The translations under genes and the position numbers were made by a program. The notes beneath the pieces were generated by a model. That model saw only the letters and a list, made by a program, of their open reading frames with translations. It made no database searches and had not been told where the DNA came from. Of a DNA stretch of 49,592 nt, positions 16,019 through 25,686 are shown one piece after another (the first letter of the stretch is position 1; each line of letters starts with the position of its first letter). The stretch is from DATDCY01 sp031406795 [NCBI: Candidatus Rokuibacteriota bacterium]. GTDB taxonomy: Bacteria > JAUVQV01. The stretch spans positions 1 to 49,592 of the forward strand of contig JANOHV010000244.1 in assembly GCA_031406795.1 (NCBI GenBank), given 5' to 3'.

Positions 16019-17427
16019 AACGGCCTGCGGGGGGGGGGCACGCCGGGCGGGTGGGCGTCCTTCTGGCGCTGCTCGCGGCTCCGCTTCTGTGCTCCGACGC
16101 CACCGCCTTCCAGGTGACGAGATCGCTCGGTGGCAGAGAGCTTAAGTGGGCTGCGCCTGGCGCGGGCGTCTCGATCAATGAGTCGGGGGGGCCCGCGGGA
16201 GCCGCGGCGGCCATCGTCGCCGGATTCGCGACGTGGACGAATGTCTTCTCGTCCAACTTCGAATTCACGTATCGGGGAGCCACGGCAACCACGCAATTCG
16301 CCGCCAACGACGGCAGCAACAACGTCGGTTTCGGGCTGATCGCGCGGCCGGGCGTGCTGGCCGAGAATACGTATTGGTATACCCCGTCGACCGGGGTGCT
16401 GCTGGACAGCGACATCAAGTTCAACACCGGGGTCACTTGGTCAACCTCCGGCGCACCGGGCGCCTACGACCTGCAAAGCATCGCCACCCACGAGTTGGGT
16501 CACTCGTTGAGCCTGGCGGATCTCTTCGCCGTGAGCGACGCGCAGAAGACGATGTACGGCTTCGCGTTCCAGGGGGAGACGAAACAGAGAACGCTCGATC
16601 GGGACGACATCGACGGCATCACCCATCTGTATCCGGCGCCGCTCGCCGTGCCGGTGGCGGGGGATATCGACGGCGACGGCCGCGCGGACCTGGGCCGCTA
16701 CACCGCCGAAACCGGCAACTGGATCTGGCTGCGGAGTTCGCTCGGACTCTTTTCGACGCAATTCGGCTTCGCCGGCACGGTACCGGTGACCGGCGATTTC
16801 GACGGCGATGCCCGGGCGGACTTCGGGGTGTACTTCGCGCCCTTCGGCCAGTGGGACCTCTTCAAGAGCACCGAGGGCTTCTTCGAGACGCATTTCGGCT
16901 ATTCGGGCACGGTGCCGGTGACCGGCGATTTCGACGGGGACGGCCGGACGGACTTCGGGGCGTATTATGCGCCGCTCGGGAAGTGGTACCTCTTCAAGAG
17001 CACGGAAGGCTTCTTCGAGACGGCCTTCGGTTACGAGGGCACGGTGCCGGTGACCGGCGATTTCGACGGCGACGGCCGGACTGATTTCGGGGCGTACTAT
17101 GCGCCGCTGGGGAAGTGGTACCTCTTCAAGAGCACGGAAGGTTTTTTCGAGACGGCCTTCGGCTTCGAAGGGACGGTGCCGCTGGTCGGCGATTTCGACG
17201 GGGACGGCCGGACCGATTTCGGGGCGTATTACGCGCCGCTGGGGAAGTGGTATCTCTTCCAGAGCACCGTGGGCTTCTTCGAGACGCAGTTCGGTTACGC
17301 GGGCACCATCCCTGTCGTCGGCGATTTCGACGGCGACGGCCGGGACGACTTCGGCGTGAACGATCCCCTCACCGGCGACTGGTATCTCTTCAAGAGCGCG
17401 GAAGGGTTCCTGCAACTCACCTTCTAG
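16015..17427 (+). CDS. Secreted matrixin-like zinc metalloprotease with repeat array
   Basis: 470 residues. After a long basic n-region and hydrophobic core (LLALLAAPLLCSDATA) comes an M10-like catalytic domain to about residue 213. The zinc motif HELGHSLSLAD starts at residue 159 and fits HExxHxxxxxD; the usual glycine is serine and the third ligand would be Asp, as in snapalysin-like enzymes. MYG is a plausible Met-turn, and DRDDIDGITHLYP is the standard C-terminal helix of matrixins. Residues 216-470 are six 44-residue DxDxDG repeats, perhaps a calcium-stabilised propeller for substrate or surface binding. The GTG start at 16015 overlaps the previous stop. It converges with the methyltransferase gene at 17444, leaving 16 nt. 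Confidence 0.87.
   Translation: MKRPAGGGHAGRVGVLLALLAAPLLCSDATAFQVTRSLGGRELKWAAPGAGVSINESGGPAGAAAAIVAGFATWTNVFSSNFEFTYRGATATTQFAANDGSNNVGFGLIARPGVLAENTYWYTPSTGVLLDSDIKFNTGVTWSTSGAPGAYDLQSIATHELGHSLSLADLFAVSDAQKTMYGFAFQGETKQRTLDRDDIDGITHLYPAPLAVPVAGDIDGDGRADLGRYTAETGNWIWLRSSLGLFSTQFGFAGTVPVTGDFDGDARADFGVYFAPFGQWDLFKSTEGFFETHFGYSGTVPVTGDFDGDGRTDFGAYYAPLGKWYLFKSTEGFFETAFGYEGTVPVTGDFDGDGRTDFGAYYAPLGKWYLFKSTEGFFETAFGFEGTVPLVGDFDGDGRTDFGAYYAPLGKWYLFQSTVGFFETQFGYAGTIPVVGDFDGDGRDDFGVNDPLTGDWYLFKSAEGFLQLTF
16660..17424 (+). repeat. Six 132-bp coding repeats matching those at 14605-15402
   Basis: Array of 44-residue units with consensus GDFDGDGRTDFG, YYAPLGKWYLF and ETAFGYEGTVPV. Units three to five are almost identical at DNA level. 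The last unit is cut short at LQLTF. Similarity to the array in the beta-helix gene indicates duplication or gene conversion within the locus. Confidence 0.9.
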
Positions 17428-17443
17428 CCGGCGGCGCGGCCCG

Positions 17444-18214
17444 TCACTTGCGGCAGAGAAAGAAGCCGCGGCCCTGACGCTGGTGGCCTTCGGGGGTGAG
17501 CATGCCCTGGGGGGCCTTCCAGACGAAACCGCAGAACTTGACGTCGCGAAAACCCGCGGCGCGAGCCATGCGCTCGAGGCACTTGGGACCGTAGATCCAC
17601 CAGTTCGAAGTGTCGGCGCCGTAGGCACCCTCGATGAACCAGGCGTGTTCATCGAACTTGGGATCGGTGAGCATCTCCGATTCCAGAATCATCATCTGGC
17701 GGGTGACGGCGGCGACCTTGCAGAGAAAGTCCATCGGGTTCTGGAGGTGGTAGACGACGCCGGTGTTGATGACGACGTCGAACTTTTCGCCATCGGGGGA
17801 GAGCGCGTGGCCGTCGTCGGTGCGGAATTCGATTTCCGATTCGGAGAGGCCCAGGACGCGGCGGACGAAGAGCGCGTGGGCGATATAGTGGGGCTGAACG
17901 TCGATGCCGAGCGCGCGGGTGGCGCCTCTGAGTTTCGCAATGGTGGTGTAGAAGCCGGCGTTGCAGCCGATGTCGAGGACAGATTGGCCGGCGAAACTGG
18001 CGGGGAACCCGTGGGCGTCAAGCACCTTGATAACGTCCGTGGTCATGTGTTGACCGGGGGTCGAGATCGACTTGCCGGCGCGGTCGCGGATGATGATCTT
18101 CTGGTAGTAGCCGTGTTTCTCGATGGCGAGGATCTCGGCCTGGAGAGCCTTGTGCTCGGCGTCGGTCCAGGTGACATCCACTTCGAATCCCTGAGGGGTC
18201 CATGTACATTTCAT
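17444..18214 (-). CDS. SAM-dependent methyltransferase
   Basis: 256-residue class I methyltransferase. VLDIGCNAGFYTTIAKLRG is SAM motif I, GIDVQPHYIAHA the post-I strand and acidic residue, FDVVINTGVVYHLQNPMDFL motif II/III-like, and MMILESEML a later strand. The overall shape recalls CmoB-like and cyclopropane-type small-molecule methyltransferases; the substrate is unknown and may be a sugar. The frame is open upstream; ATG 18214 is chosen for its AGGAG about 12 nt ahead. A sigma-70-like promoter lies at 18329-18357. It is downstream of the FkbM gene on the same strand but apparently separately transcribed. Confidence 0.87.
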   Translation of the reverse strand: MKCTWTPQGFEVDVTWTDAEHKALQAEILAIEKHGYYQKIIIRDRAGKSISTPGQHMTTDVIKVLDAHGFPASFAGQSVLDIGCNAGFYTTIAKLRGATRALGIDVQPHYIAHALFVRRVLGLSESEIEFRTDDGHALSPDGEKFDVVINTGVVYHLQNPMDFLCKVAAVTRQMMILESEMLTDPKFDEHAWFIEGAYGADTSNWWIYGPKCLERMARAAGFRDVKFCGFVWKAPQGMLTPEGHQRQGRGFFLCRK

Positions 18215-18328
18215 GCGCCGCGTTCTCCTTGTCGCGAGGTCGTGAGCCCGAAAACAGCTTCTGCGCCCCTGGTTCGTCGCGCCAGCGGGCAGCTGCTCAC
18301 AAGGGCCGTACAGCCCCCGATGCGTGGG

Positions 18329-18357
18329 ATTGTTGACGCTAGCCGGTGATGTGTCAA
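18329..18357 (-). promoter_or_regulatory. Sigma-70-like promoter, copy 1
   Basis: Read on the minus strand: TTGACA (18357-18352), 17-nt spacer, AACAAT (18334-18329). Expected start near 18322, giving a leader of about 108 nt before ATG 18214. Flanked upstream by AAAAGGCC. TTGAC and GTCAA also form a dyad with 15 nt between the arms. Copy 2 is at 19574-19602. Confidence 0.7.
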
Positions 18358-18399
18358 GGCCTTTTGCCGCGTCAACTGTTTCGGGACAAGGGCTGCTCT

Positions 18400-19398
18400 T
18401 CAGGTTGTGGGCTGCGCTATTACCTGGATGACGGCATCCGGCCACCAGTCGTTCAGCTCCTTGGCGGTGGCGAAATTCGTGCCTTTGGACAACTCGGTAT
18501 AACGGTACGGGAACTGGGCGAGCTGGCGAAGAACGACTTGCGCGGCGCCGATACCATGAAGCTCAAGAATAAGAGTCGGTCTCAGTAGCGCAATTGTCTT
18601 GAGTAAACCGGCTACAACTGCCCCCTCGGCGCCTTCGACATCAATCTTGATGACATCCGGGCGTCGGAGATTATAGTCACTCATGAGGTCATCGATCGGA
18701 GCGGCTCGAACGCCGATCACGTGTCCCGGCTTCAGACAGAAGTAGTCTGATGTTTTGCCAATTCCAACCGCCAGGTTTCCGTAGTTGAGCTTGAAGTCGA
18801 GAGAGCCGACCTTGTCTGATGCTGCAAATGGCAGAACGCTGCAGTTTGAGATCCGATTCTCTTTCAGGTTCTGAGTGAGAAAGTACCCACAGAGGGGATT
18901 TGGCTCGAAACAGTAGACGTGACCCTTTGACCCGGTCAACTGCGAGAAAACAATGGCGTAGAGACCGATGTTCGCGCCAACATCGTACACAACAGAACCG
19001 GGCTTCACGACTTCCGGGAGTCTCAGCATCAGCTCCTTCTCGTGTGTAACCGCGCTCGCGGACTCCCACGGACTGCTCGTCCACATCCGGACGTTCGGAC
19101 TCACCTCAACAAGTCGCGGTCCACCCCCGGTACAACCTTCCAGAATGACCTCGAAGGCGGTTTCCGCCCAAGTCACTTCCCCGCCGGGAGCGAGTGCGCG
19201 AACTGCGAGGGCGTAGATTCCGGGAGCCTCCGGGAAGATGCGGACGGTGGAACCTGATATTTCCAGCGGCTCTGACGAGAGTAGGTAATCAAACCAAAGA
19301 TGGCATTGGATGGATCCATCGTATCCCTCGATGAGAAACTCGCAGGTTTCACCGAGCTGCATCTTGCCCGATGGGTGCGACACGGATCGAATCTTCAC
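18400..19398 (-). CDS. FkbM family methyltransferase
   Basis: 332 residues in two parts. Residues 1-115 are a beta-rich N-terminal domain (GSTVRIFPEAPGIYALAVRA) of unknown role, probably acceptor recognition. Residues about 120-325 are an FkbM-type SAM methyltransferase: VVYDVGANIGLYAIVFSQL motif I, YCFEPNP acidic strand, VIKIDVEGAEG the family hallmark, and a late LILELHG. FkbM enzymes methylate hydroxyls of glycans and polyketides. It starts at GTG 19398 with GGGAG 7 nt ahead and has its own promoter at 19574-19602. Base composition is visibly lower in GC than the flanking genes, a hint of separate origin. Confidence 0.88.
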   Translation of the reverse strand: MKIRSVSHPSGKMQLGETCEFLIEGYDGSIQCHLWFDYLLSSEPLEISGSTVRIFPEAPGIYALAVRALAPGGEVTWAETAFEVILEGCTGGGPRLVEVSPNVRMWTSSPWESASAVTHEKELMLRLPEVVKPGSVVYDVGANIGLYAIVFSQLTGSKGHVYCFEPNPLCGYFLTQNLKENRISNCSVLPFAASDKVGSLDFKLNYGNLAVGIGKTSDYFCLKPGHVIGVRAAPIDDLMSDYNLRRPDVIKIDVEGAEGAVVAGLLKTIALLRPTLILELHGIGAAQVVLRQLAQFPYRYTELSKGTNFATAKELNDWWPDAVIQVIAQPTT

Positions 19399-19573
19399 AG
19401 GAAATCTCCCTTGCGCGTTGCCCGCGCGTCGTTACTGCGGGAAGTATTTCGGATTGCCGAGCCACGGATCCTCAAGGCCTCGGCGGTAAATGACAGTAAT
19501 TGCAGCCCCTCGCCGCGAAGTTCCAAACTCGACAGATCCTCTAGCGGGTGACACGGCCCCGCAAATTTCCGCG

Positions 19574-19602
19574 ATTGTTGACCCAAGGCGGAGATGTGTC
19601 AA
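19574..19602 (-). promoter_or_regulatory. Sigma-70-like promoter, copy 2
   Basis: Minus strand: TTGACA (19602-19597), 17-nt spacer, AACAAT (19579-19574). The upstream flank AAAGGCC and the block TTGACACATC are identical to copy 1, as is GTCAACAATC at the other end. Leader to GTG 19398 is about 170 nt. The same TTGAC-N15-GTCAA dyad is present. Confidence 0.7.
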
Positions 19603-19633
19603 GGCCTTTCCCCCGGCCGGAACGCGCCGACGG

Positions 19634-20560
19634 TCAGGACGGCGGCCGCCAGTGGTAGCTGTGGAGGCTGATCCGCCGCAACAGCCAGCCGGGGAGGTGG
19701 TCCGCCAGGTGGCCGGTGAGGGTCGCCGCGGTCTTGGTGGCGGTGTACAGGAAGAAATAGGGCAGCCACAACGGGTGTCGCCGCAGGATGAAGAGCGTTT
19801 CCCGGGCGAGGTACTTCAGCCCCATGGAGGCGCTCGTCCCGACCGTGTGGGTCGAGAAGATCCCCTGGAGCGAATACACGCTGTCGAAGTAGCGGCGGAA
19901 CACGTTCGCCAGCGTGTAGCGATGCGAGTGGATGACCACCGACGAGGGCTGGTAGACGACGGCGTACCCGGCGGCGAGCAGGTCGCGGGAAAGCTGTTGG
20001 TCCTCGCTCATGATGAGCGTCTCGTCGAACGGGTGACGCTGCAGGGCGTCGCGCCGCACCGCCGAACTGACGTTCGAGAAGAAGACCTTTTCGAGATCGA
20101 GCGGCTCCCCCGCCGCGGCGCTGCGCCGGATCGGCTCCCCGGGCGGGAAGCGCGAGTGCAGAAAAAAACACTCCATCGGCATCGCGTCGCTGCGGGGGAT
20201 CTGCCGCGAATAGGTGGCGGCAACGGTCGGATCCGCGAAGGGCGCGACCAGCGCGGCCAGCCAGGAGTCGTCCGCCGGAACGGCGTCCTGGGAGAGAAAG
20301 ACGACGATCTCGCCGGCGGCGTGCGCGGCGCCGAGGTTCCGGGAGCGGCCATGGGAAAAATCGGCGATCGGGACGACCTTGGCGATCGGGCAGGTCGCCC
20401 CCACCTCCCGCGTCCGGTCGCTCGAATTCGAATCGACGAGGATGATCTCCCGGGGCGGGGCGGGCTTCTGGGCGAGCAGCGCGGCGAACAGCACGGGAAG
20501 GAAGGGCTCCGCGTTGAGCACCGGGATCGCGACCGAGACGGAGGGCAGTGCGGCCGCCAC
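19634..20560 (-). CDS. Rhamnosyltransferase-like GT2 glycosyltransferase
   Basis: 308 residues. The N-terminal GT2 half has SVAIPVLNAEPFL, IILVDSNSSDRT, FSHGRSRNLGAAHAAG and VVFLSQDAVPADD (the QDA form of the DxD site found in rhamnosyltransferase-like members). NVSSAVRRDAL and IMSEDQQLSRDLL follow as acceptor-side motifs. The C-terminal 70 residues are hydrophobic/amphipathic (LPYFFLYTATKTAATL) and probably dock at the membrane. It starts at GTG 20560, 14 nt after the stop of the upstream NifA-like gene, with GAGGG ahead, so it is likely in one operon with that regulator. That pairing is unusual and unexplained. Confidence 0.88.
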   Translation of the reverse strand: MAAALPSVSVAIPVLNAEPFLPVLFAALLAQKPAPPREIILVDSNSSDRTREVGATCPIAKVVPIADFSHGRSRNLGAAHAAGEIVVFLSQDAVPADDSWLAALVAPFADPTVAATYSRQIPRSDAMPMECFFLHSRFPPGEPIRRSAAAGEPLDLEKVFFSNVSSAVRRDALQRHPFDETLIMSEDQQLSRDLLAAGYAVVYQPSSVVIHSHRYTLANVFRRYFDSVYSLQGIFSTHTVGTSASMGLKYLARETLFILRRHPLWLPYFFLYTATKTAATLTGHLADHLPGWLLRRISLHSYHWRPPS

Positions 20561-20574
20561 GGCGCCCTCTTCGC

Positions 20575-22140
<1,566 letters not shown>

Positions 22141-22493
22141 GTCATCCCTCCCGGGGATTCAAGGCATTAATAGTAATCGTTTCAAGCGAATCATACCAAA
22201 CTGTATGGCAATTCGCAGTTTTGGTCAATGAACACCGCCTGATCTCACTCGAACCAGCCATTCGCGTCCAGGCTGCGGGGTCCTGCCTGCCACCCCGCCG
22301 CTGGGGTGGTCGCTGCGGACCTCCATCGGCTTCGCTTCGCTCCGCCGCTGGAGACCTCCCCTCCGCGCCACCCCTCCGCTGTCACGGTGACGAGCGAGGC
22401 GCCCCCATCGCCTCGTGCATGCAACGTGTTCCATCCGACAAGTCTTGCACGCCACTAGCACACGGCTCATGGCTGTCATAAGATGAATGCATC
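22141..22493. other. Divergent intergenic region between NifA-like gene and ald
   Basis: 353 nt without a supported gene. The half next to the regulator is A/T-richer (22160-22210). It contains, on the minus strand, an extended -10-like TGGTATGAT (TATGAT at 22195-22190) without a good -35. The middle (22270-22390) is C-rich with short repeated CTCCGC/GCTTCGCT words. I see no clear -24/-12 sigma-54 promoter for ald and no tRNA or riboswitch. Confidence 0.5.
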
Positions 22494-23585
22494 ATGATCA
22501 TCGGCGTCCCGCAGGAGCTGAAAGTCGGCGAGAACCGCGTCGCCGTGGTGCCCGCGGGCGCGCAGGCGCTCGTCGACGCTGGCAATCGCGTGCTGGTGCA
22601 AGCCGGCGCCGGCGCGGGCAGCGGCATTTCAGACGAGGCCTTTCGCACTGCCGGCGCCGAGATCGTCCCGGACGCCGCGGCCGTTTGGGGCGGCGCCGAT
22701 CTGGTCGTCAAGGTCAAGGAGCCGATCGCGGCGGAGTTCGGTCTGCTGCGCCCGGGGCTCGTGCTGTTCACCTACCTGCACCTTGCGGCGGCGCGCGAGT
22801 TGACGCTCGCGCTGCTCGAGCGTGAAGTGACCGCGATCGCCTACGAGACCATCGAAGCGGCCGACGGGTCGCTCCCGCTGCTGGCGCCGATGAGCGAGGT
22901 CGCCGGGAGGCTGGCGACGCAGATCGGCGCGACCCTGCTGCAAAAGGACCGCGGCGGGCCGGGGATCCTGCTCGGCGGCGTCCCGGGCGTGCGCCACGGA
23001 CGGGTGACGGTTCTCGGCGGCGGCGCGGTCGGGGTGAACGCAGCGCGCGTCGCGGTCGGCATGGGCGCCGAGGTGACCCTGATCGACATCGATCTCAAGC
23101 GCCTTGCCCTGATCGATGAGCACTTCTCGGGCAAGATCGAGACGCTGATGTCGAACCGGGCGAACATCGAAGAGGCGGCGCTGGCCTCCGACCTGCTCGT
23201 CGGCGCGGTGCTGGTGCCGGGGGCGCGCGCGCCGGTGCTCGTGTCGGAGGAGACGGTGCGAGGGATGCGCCCGGGGTCGGTGATCGTCGACGTGGCGGTC
23301 GACCAGGGCGGCTGCATCGCGACGATCCACCCGACCACCCATGCGGAGACGACCTATGTTCTCCACGGGGTGATCCACTACGGCGTGACCAACATCCCGG
23401 CGCTCGTGCCGCGCACCGCGACGTTCGCGCTGACCAACGCAACGCTCCCGTACACGCTGCGGCTCGCCCGGGGCGTGGATGCCGCGCTCGCCGCGGACCC
23501 GGGGTTTGCAAAGGGATTGAACACAGCCGGCGGGAGGGTCGTGCACCAGGCGGTGGCTGCGGCGCATGGACTCCCGATCCGCTGA
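22494..23585 (+). CDS. ald: Alanine dehydrogenase
   Basis: Catalyses NAD-dependent interconversion of L-alanine with pyruvate and ammonium in the cytoplasm. At 363 residues it is close to the usual 370. It opens with [20 protein letters not shown], the family signature. Catalytic Lys75 (VKVKEP) and His96 (TYLHLA) fall at the positions known from characterised enzymes. The Rossmann loop [15 protein letters not shown] is near residue 172, and VDVAVDQGG supplies the conserved Asp. The C-terminal [21 protein letters not shown] block is also typical. Spacing to the divergent NifA-like gene is 353 nt. It likely serves nitrogen/alanine balance, and the neighbouring regulator could control it, though no binding site is visible. 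Confidence 0.96.
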   Translation: MIIGVPQELKVGENRVAVVPAGAQALVDAGNRVLVQAGAGAGSGISDEAFRTAGAEIVPDAAAVWGGADLVVKVKEPIAAEFGLLRPGLVLFTYLHLAAARELTLALLEREVTAIAYETIEAADGSLPLLAPMSEVAGRLATQIGATLLQKDRGGPGILLGGVPGVRHGRVTVLGGGAVGVNAARVAVGMGAEVTLIDIDLKRLALIDEHFSGKIETLMSNRANIEEAALASDLLVGAVLVPGARAPVLVSEETVRGMRPGSVIVDVAVDQGGCIATIHPTTHAETTYVLHGVIHYGVTNIPALVPRTATFALTNATLPYTLRLARGVDAALAADPGFAKGLNTAGGRVVHQAVAAAHGLPIR

Positions 23586-23673
23586 ACCGTGGTCCTCCGC
23601 CGCCCCGGCGCGGACCTGCATTACGATGCCGCAGCGTCACGCGGAACTGCACAATGACCTGAAAAGAGGTCGG

Positions 23674-24207
23674 GTGAAACGCACCATACGGGAGCTGTCG
23701 ATTGTGCTGGTCGGAGCGTGCCTGCTCGCAGCGAGTGCTTCCCCCGCGCTCTCGGCCGAGGGGGAGATGTGTCCGATGGGTGGTGCGCTGGTCGTCACCG
23801 AGGTCGTCAAGGACAAAGCGCTGGCGTGGGCCGCCGGGCTGAAGCAGAAGGACGTCAGTGGAGCGGACACCGCCGACTGGACCGTGCTGGCGCTGAGCCG
23901 CACGGACAACGATATCGCCATCCTGGTCGGCCCGGGGTCTGTCTTTTTCGGTGTGGCGGGCCGGGGCGGCGAGGTCTACCCGCGGGACATTGAAAAAGCT
24001 TTCGGGAAAGAGTTCGGGAAACTCCGCGAGACGCTCAGGAAGACCATGACGGACCTCTGGAAGGCGGGCGCGGTGAAAATCGCCGGCGCCGACGTGCAGA
24101 AGCTCTCGGACGCCGCGGGGCTCGGGAGCCTCGAGAAGGCGGGAAACGGCTGGGTGCTGAAGACCCGTGACTGCCAGGCCGTCGACCTGCACGCCTCCGG
24201 CCTGTAG
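23674..24207 (+). CDS. Exported protein of unknown function
   Basis: 177 residues from GTG 23674, which has AAGAGGT about 5 nt ahead; the frame is open back to 23566 but that region overlaps ald. An N-terminal signal (RTIRELSIVLVGACLLAASA) could be a lipoprotein signal at VGAC or a Sec signal cut after ALSA. The mature part is alpha/beta with a single MCPMG motif soon after the signal and a long helix (EFGKLRETLRKTMTDLWKAG). No family is recognised. The gene converges on the copper locus with only 20 nt between. A separate promoter is not visible, so it may be cotranscribed with ald. Confidence 0.7.
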   Translation: MKRTIRELSIVLVGACLLAASASPALSAEGEMCPMGGALVVTEVVKDKALAWAAGLKQKDVSGADTADWTVLALSRTDNDIAILVGPGSVFFGVAGRGGEVYPRDIEKAFGKEFGKLRETLRKTMTDLWKAGAVKIAGADVQKLSDAAGLGSLEKAGNGWVLKTRDCQAVDLHASGL

Positions 24208-24227
24208 GATCGGGATCGGCTGACCGG

Positions 24228-24539
24228 CTACGGATGGAAGTCCGTGGCGAGGATCTTCCACGCCACGATCGCGGCCAGCAAGACCCAAAGAACGCAGGGC
24301 GCCGCGACGAGCCGCCGTTGCAGGCGCGGAATCGCCCGCCCGTCCAGCCGGATCCGTCCCGCGGTCGGCTTCGCCATGCAGCCGACGAGGGAGAGCAGCG
24401 TGGTCTTGCCGGAGCCGCTCGGCCCCTTGAGCACGGTCACTTTCGCATCGCCCAATGCCAGGCTCACGCCGTCGAGGGCGACGAACTCGTTCGCCCCGCG
24501 CTCATTGAAGACCTTGCGGACACCCTCCAGCTCGATCAT
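24228..24539 (-). pseudogene. Truncated ABC ATPase fused to a foreign hydrophobic tail
   Basis: 103 codons. The first 70 or so are a LolD/MacB-type ABC ATPase start: EGVRKVFNERGANEFVALDG, Walker A GPSGSGKTT, and GRIRLDGR. The frame then runs, without a stop, into RRLVAAPCVLWVLLAAIVAW, a single transmembrane-like segment, and ends. The Q-loop, signature motif and Walker B are missing, so it cannot hydrolyse ATP as an ABC subunit. An internal deletion joining two genes in frame is the simplest reading. It lies 7 nt after the FtsX-type permease, whose ATPase partner it should have been. The hydrophobic tail may derive from a lost neighbouring membrane protein. Confidence 0.75.
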
Positions 24540-24546
24540 CGGCGCC

Positions 24547-25683
24547 TCAGGACCTCATCACGGCATCCGGGTCCACGGTCGCGGCGCGCCAGGTGGGGAG
24601 CACGGTCGCCGCAGCGTAGGGCAGGACGGTCAGCACCATCAGCGTCGCGACCTGATAGGGGTCGACGGCGGGGACGAGCCGGAAATCGGGGTAGAGCGCC
24701 GACCACCCCTTCATGACCCGGGCGAAGAGCGTAGCCGAAGCAAAGAAGACGTGGGCGTAAGCGAGCAGCGTTCCCGCGAGGAAGGCGGTGAGCGAGACTG
24801 CGGCACCCTCCCAGGTCTGGAGCAGGATGATGTCCGAGGTCTCCCAGCCCACGGCCTTGAGGATGCCGATCTCGCGGCGTTCCTCCGCGGAGAGGCCCGA
24901 GGCGCGGTCCCAGGTGAGGATGACGAACGCGAACAGCGCGCCGGCCAGCAGCACCGTCACCATGCCGCCCCGCCAGCCGAAGACGGCGTCGTACGTGCGG
25001 AGCACATCCTCGCGCAGGACGCTGCGGGTGTCGGGCAGCTCCCTCGCGATCTTGGCGGCTACCGTGCCGCGCTCGCGCTCGCTCGGTACGCCGAGCACGA
25101 GGTCCGTCGCGCTGCCGGCCGGGATGCCGGTGATCGCCCTGAAATCGGCCTCGGAGAGCAGCAGCAGGTCGGCCGAGACGAGTTCCGACTCGCTCGAGAG
25201 GATCCAGGCGACCGTCAGGCTTCGCGTCGACCCGTCGTGCGTCTGGAAGGGGAGGTGCCGGCCGACGGCCGTCCCCTTGAGGCGCGCGGCGGCGCCGCCG
25301 AGAACGACCATCCCCTCTTTCGGCGTGGTCTCCATCGGCACCATCAGCGTGAAGGTCGCCTTGCGGGTGGCGTCATAGTGGTAGCCCCACAGGCGCGGTC
25401 GCACGTGGCGTACGCCGTGCAAGCCCCGCAGCCGGTCTGCGTAGGACACGGGGACGAGGTCCATGCGCCCGGCGACGAGGCGCTGCACGACGACGTCCGG
25501 GGCGTCCGCGAGAACGAGCGCGGCTTCCCGCCGCAGCGCCGTGAGCAGGAACATCGTGGAGGCAAGCAGGAAGACCACGGCAGTGTAGACGGCGAGCAGC
25601 GCGATGTTCCTTTCCGCGCGCCGCAGCAGCGAGGAGAGCGCGAAGTCCAGGATGCTGCGCTGCCGCTCCACCCAGGCGCCCAC
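24547..25683 (-). CDS. FtsX/MacB-type ABC transporter permease
   Basis: 378-residue inner-membrane protein. It has a first transmembrane segment at about residues 25-48 (IALLAVYTAVVFLLASTMF), a large periplasmic domain, then three more segments near 235, 285 and 345 in the FtsX pattern (EERREIGILKAVGWETSDI is the cytoplasmic coupling motif). Such permeases do not usually transport through a channel but transmit force to periplasmic partners, for example in lipoprotein release. The start is GTG 25683, 3 nt after the small membrane gene. Its ATPase neighbour is broken, so it needs another ATPase or is non-functional. It is the penultimate gene of the copper-locus operon. Confidence 0.85.
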   Translation of the reverse strand: MGAWVERQRSILDFALSSLLRRAERNIALLAVYTAVVFLLASTMFLLTALRREAALVLADAPDVVVQRLVAGRMDLVPVSYADRLRGLHGVRHVRPRLWGYHYDATRKATFTLMVPMETTPKEGMVVLGGAAARLKGTAVGRHLPFQTHDGSTRSLTVAWILSSESELVSADLLLLSEADFRAITGIPAGSATDLVLGVPSERERGTVAAKIARELPDTRSVLREDVLRTYDAVFGWRGGMVTVLLAGALFAFVILTWDRASGLSAEERREIGILKAVGWETSDIILLQTWEGAAVSLTAFLAGTLLAYAHVFFASATLFARVMKGWSALYPDFRLVPAVDPYQVATLMVLTVLPYAAATVLPTWRAATVDPDAVMRS

Positions 25684-25686
25684 GCG

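Noticed and set aside
22225-22479. 84-codon minus-strand ORF upstream of the NifA-like gene
   Set aside because: Low-complexity, Arg/Gly-rich, no ribosome-binding site, lies in a C-rich repetitive stretch.
22141-22493. Sigma-54 promoter for ald or the regulator
   Set aside because: No GG-N10-GC pair with good flanks was found on either strand.
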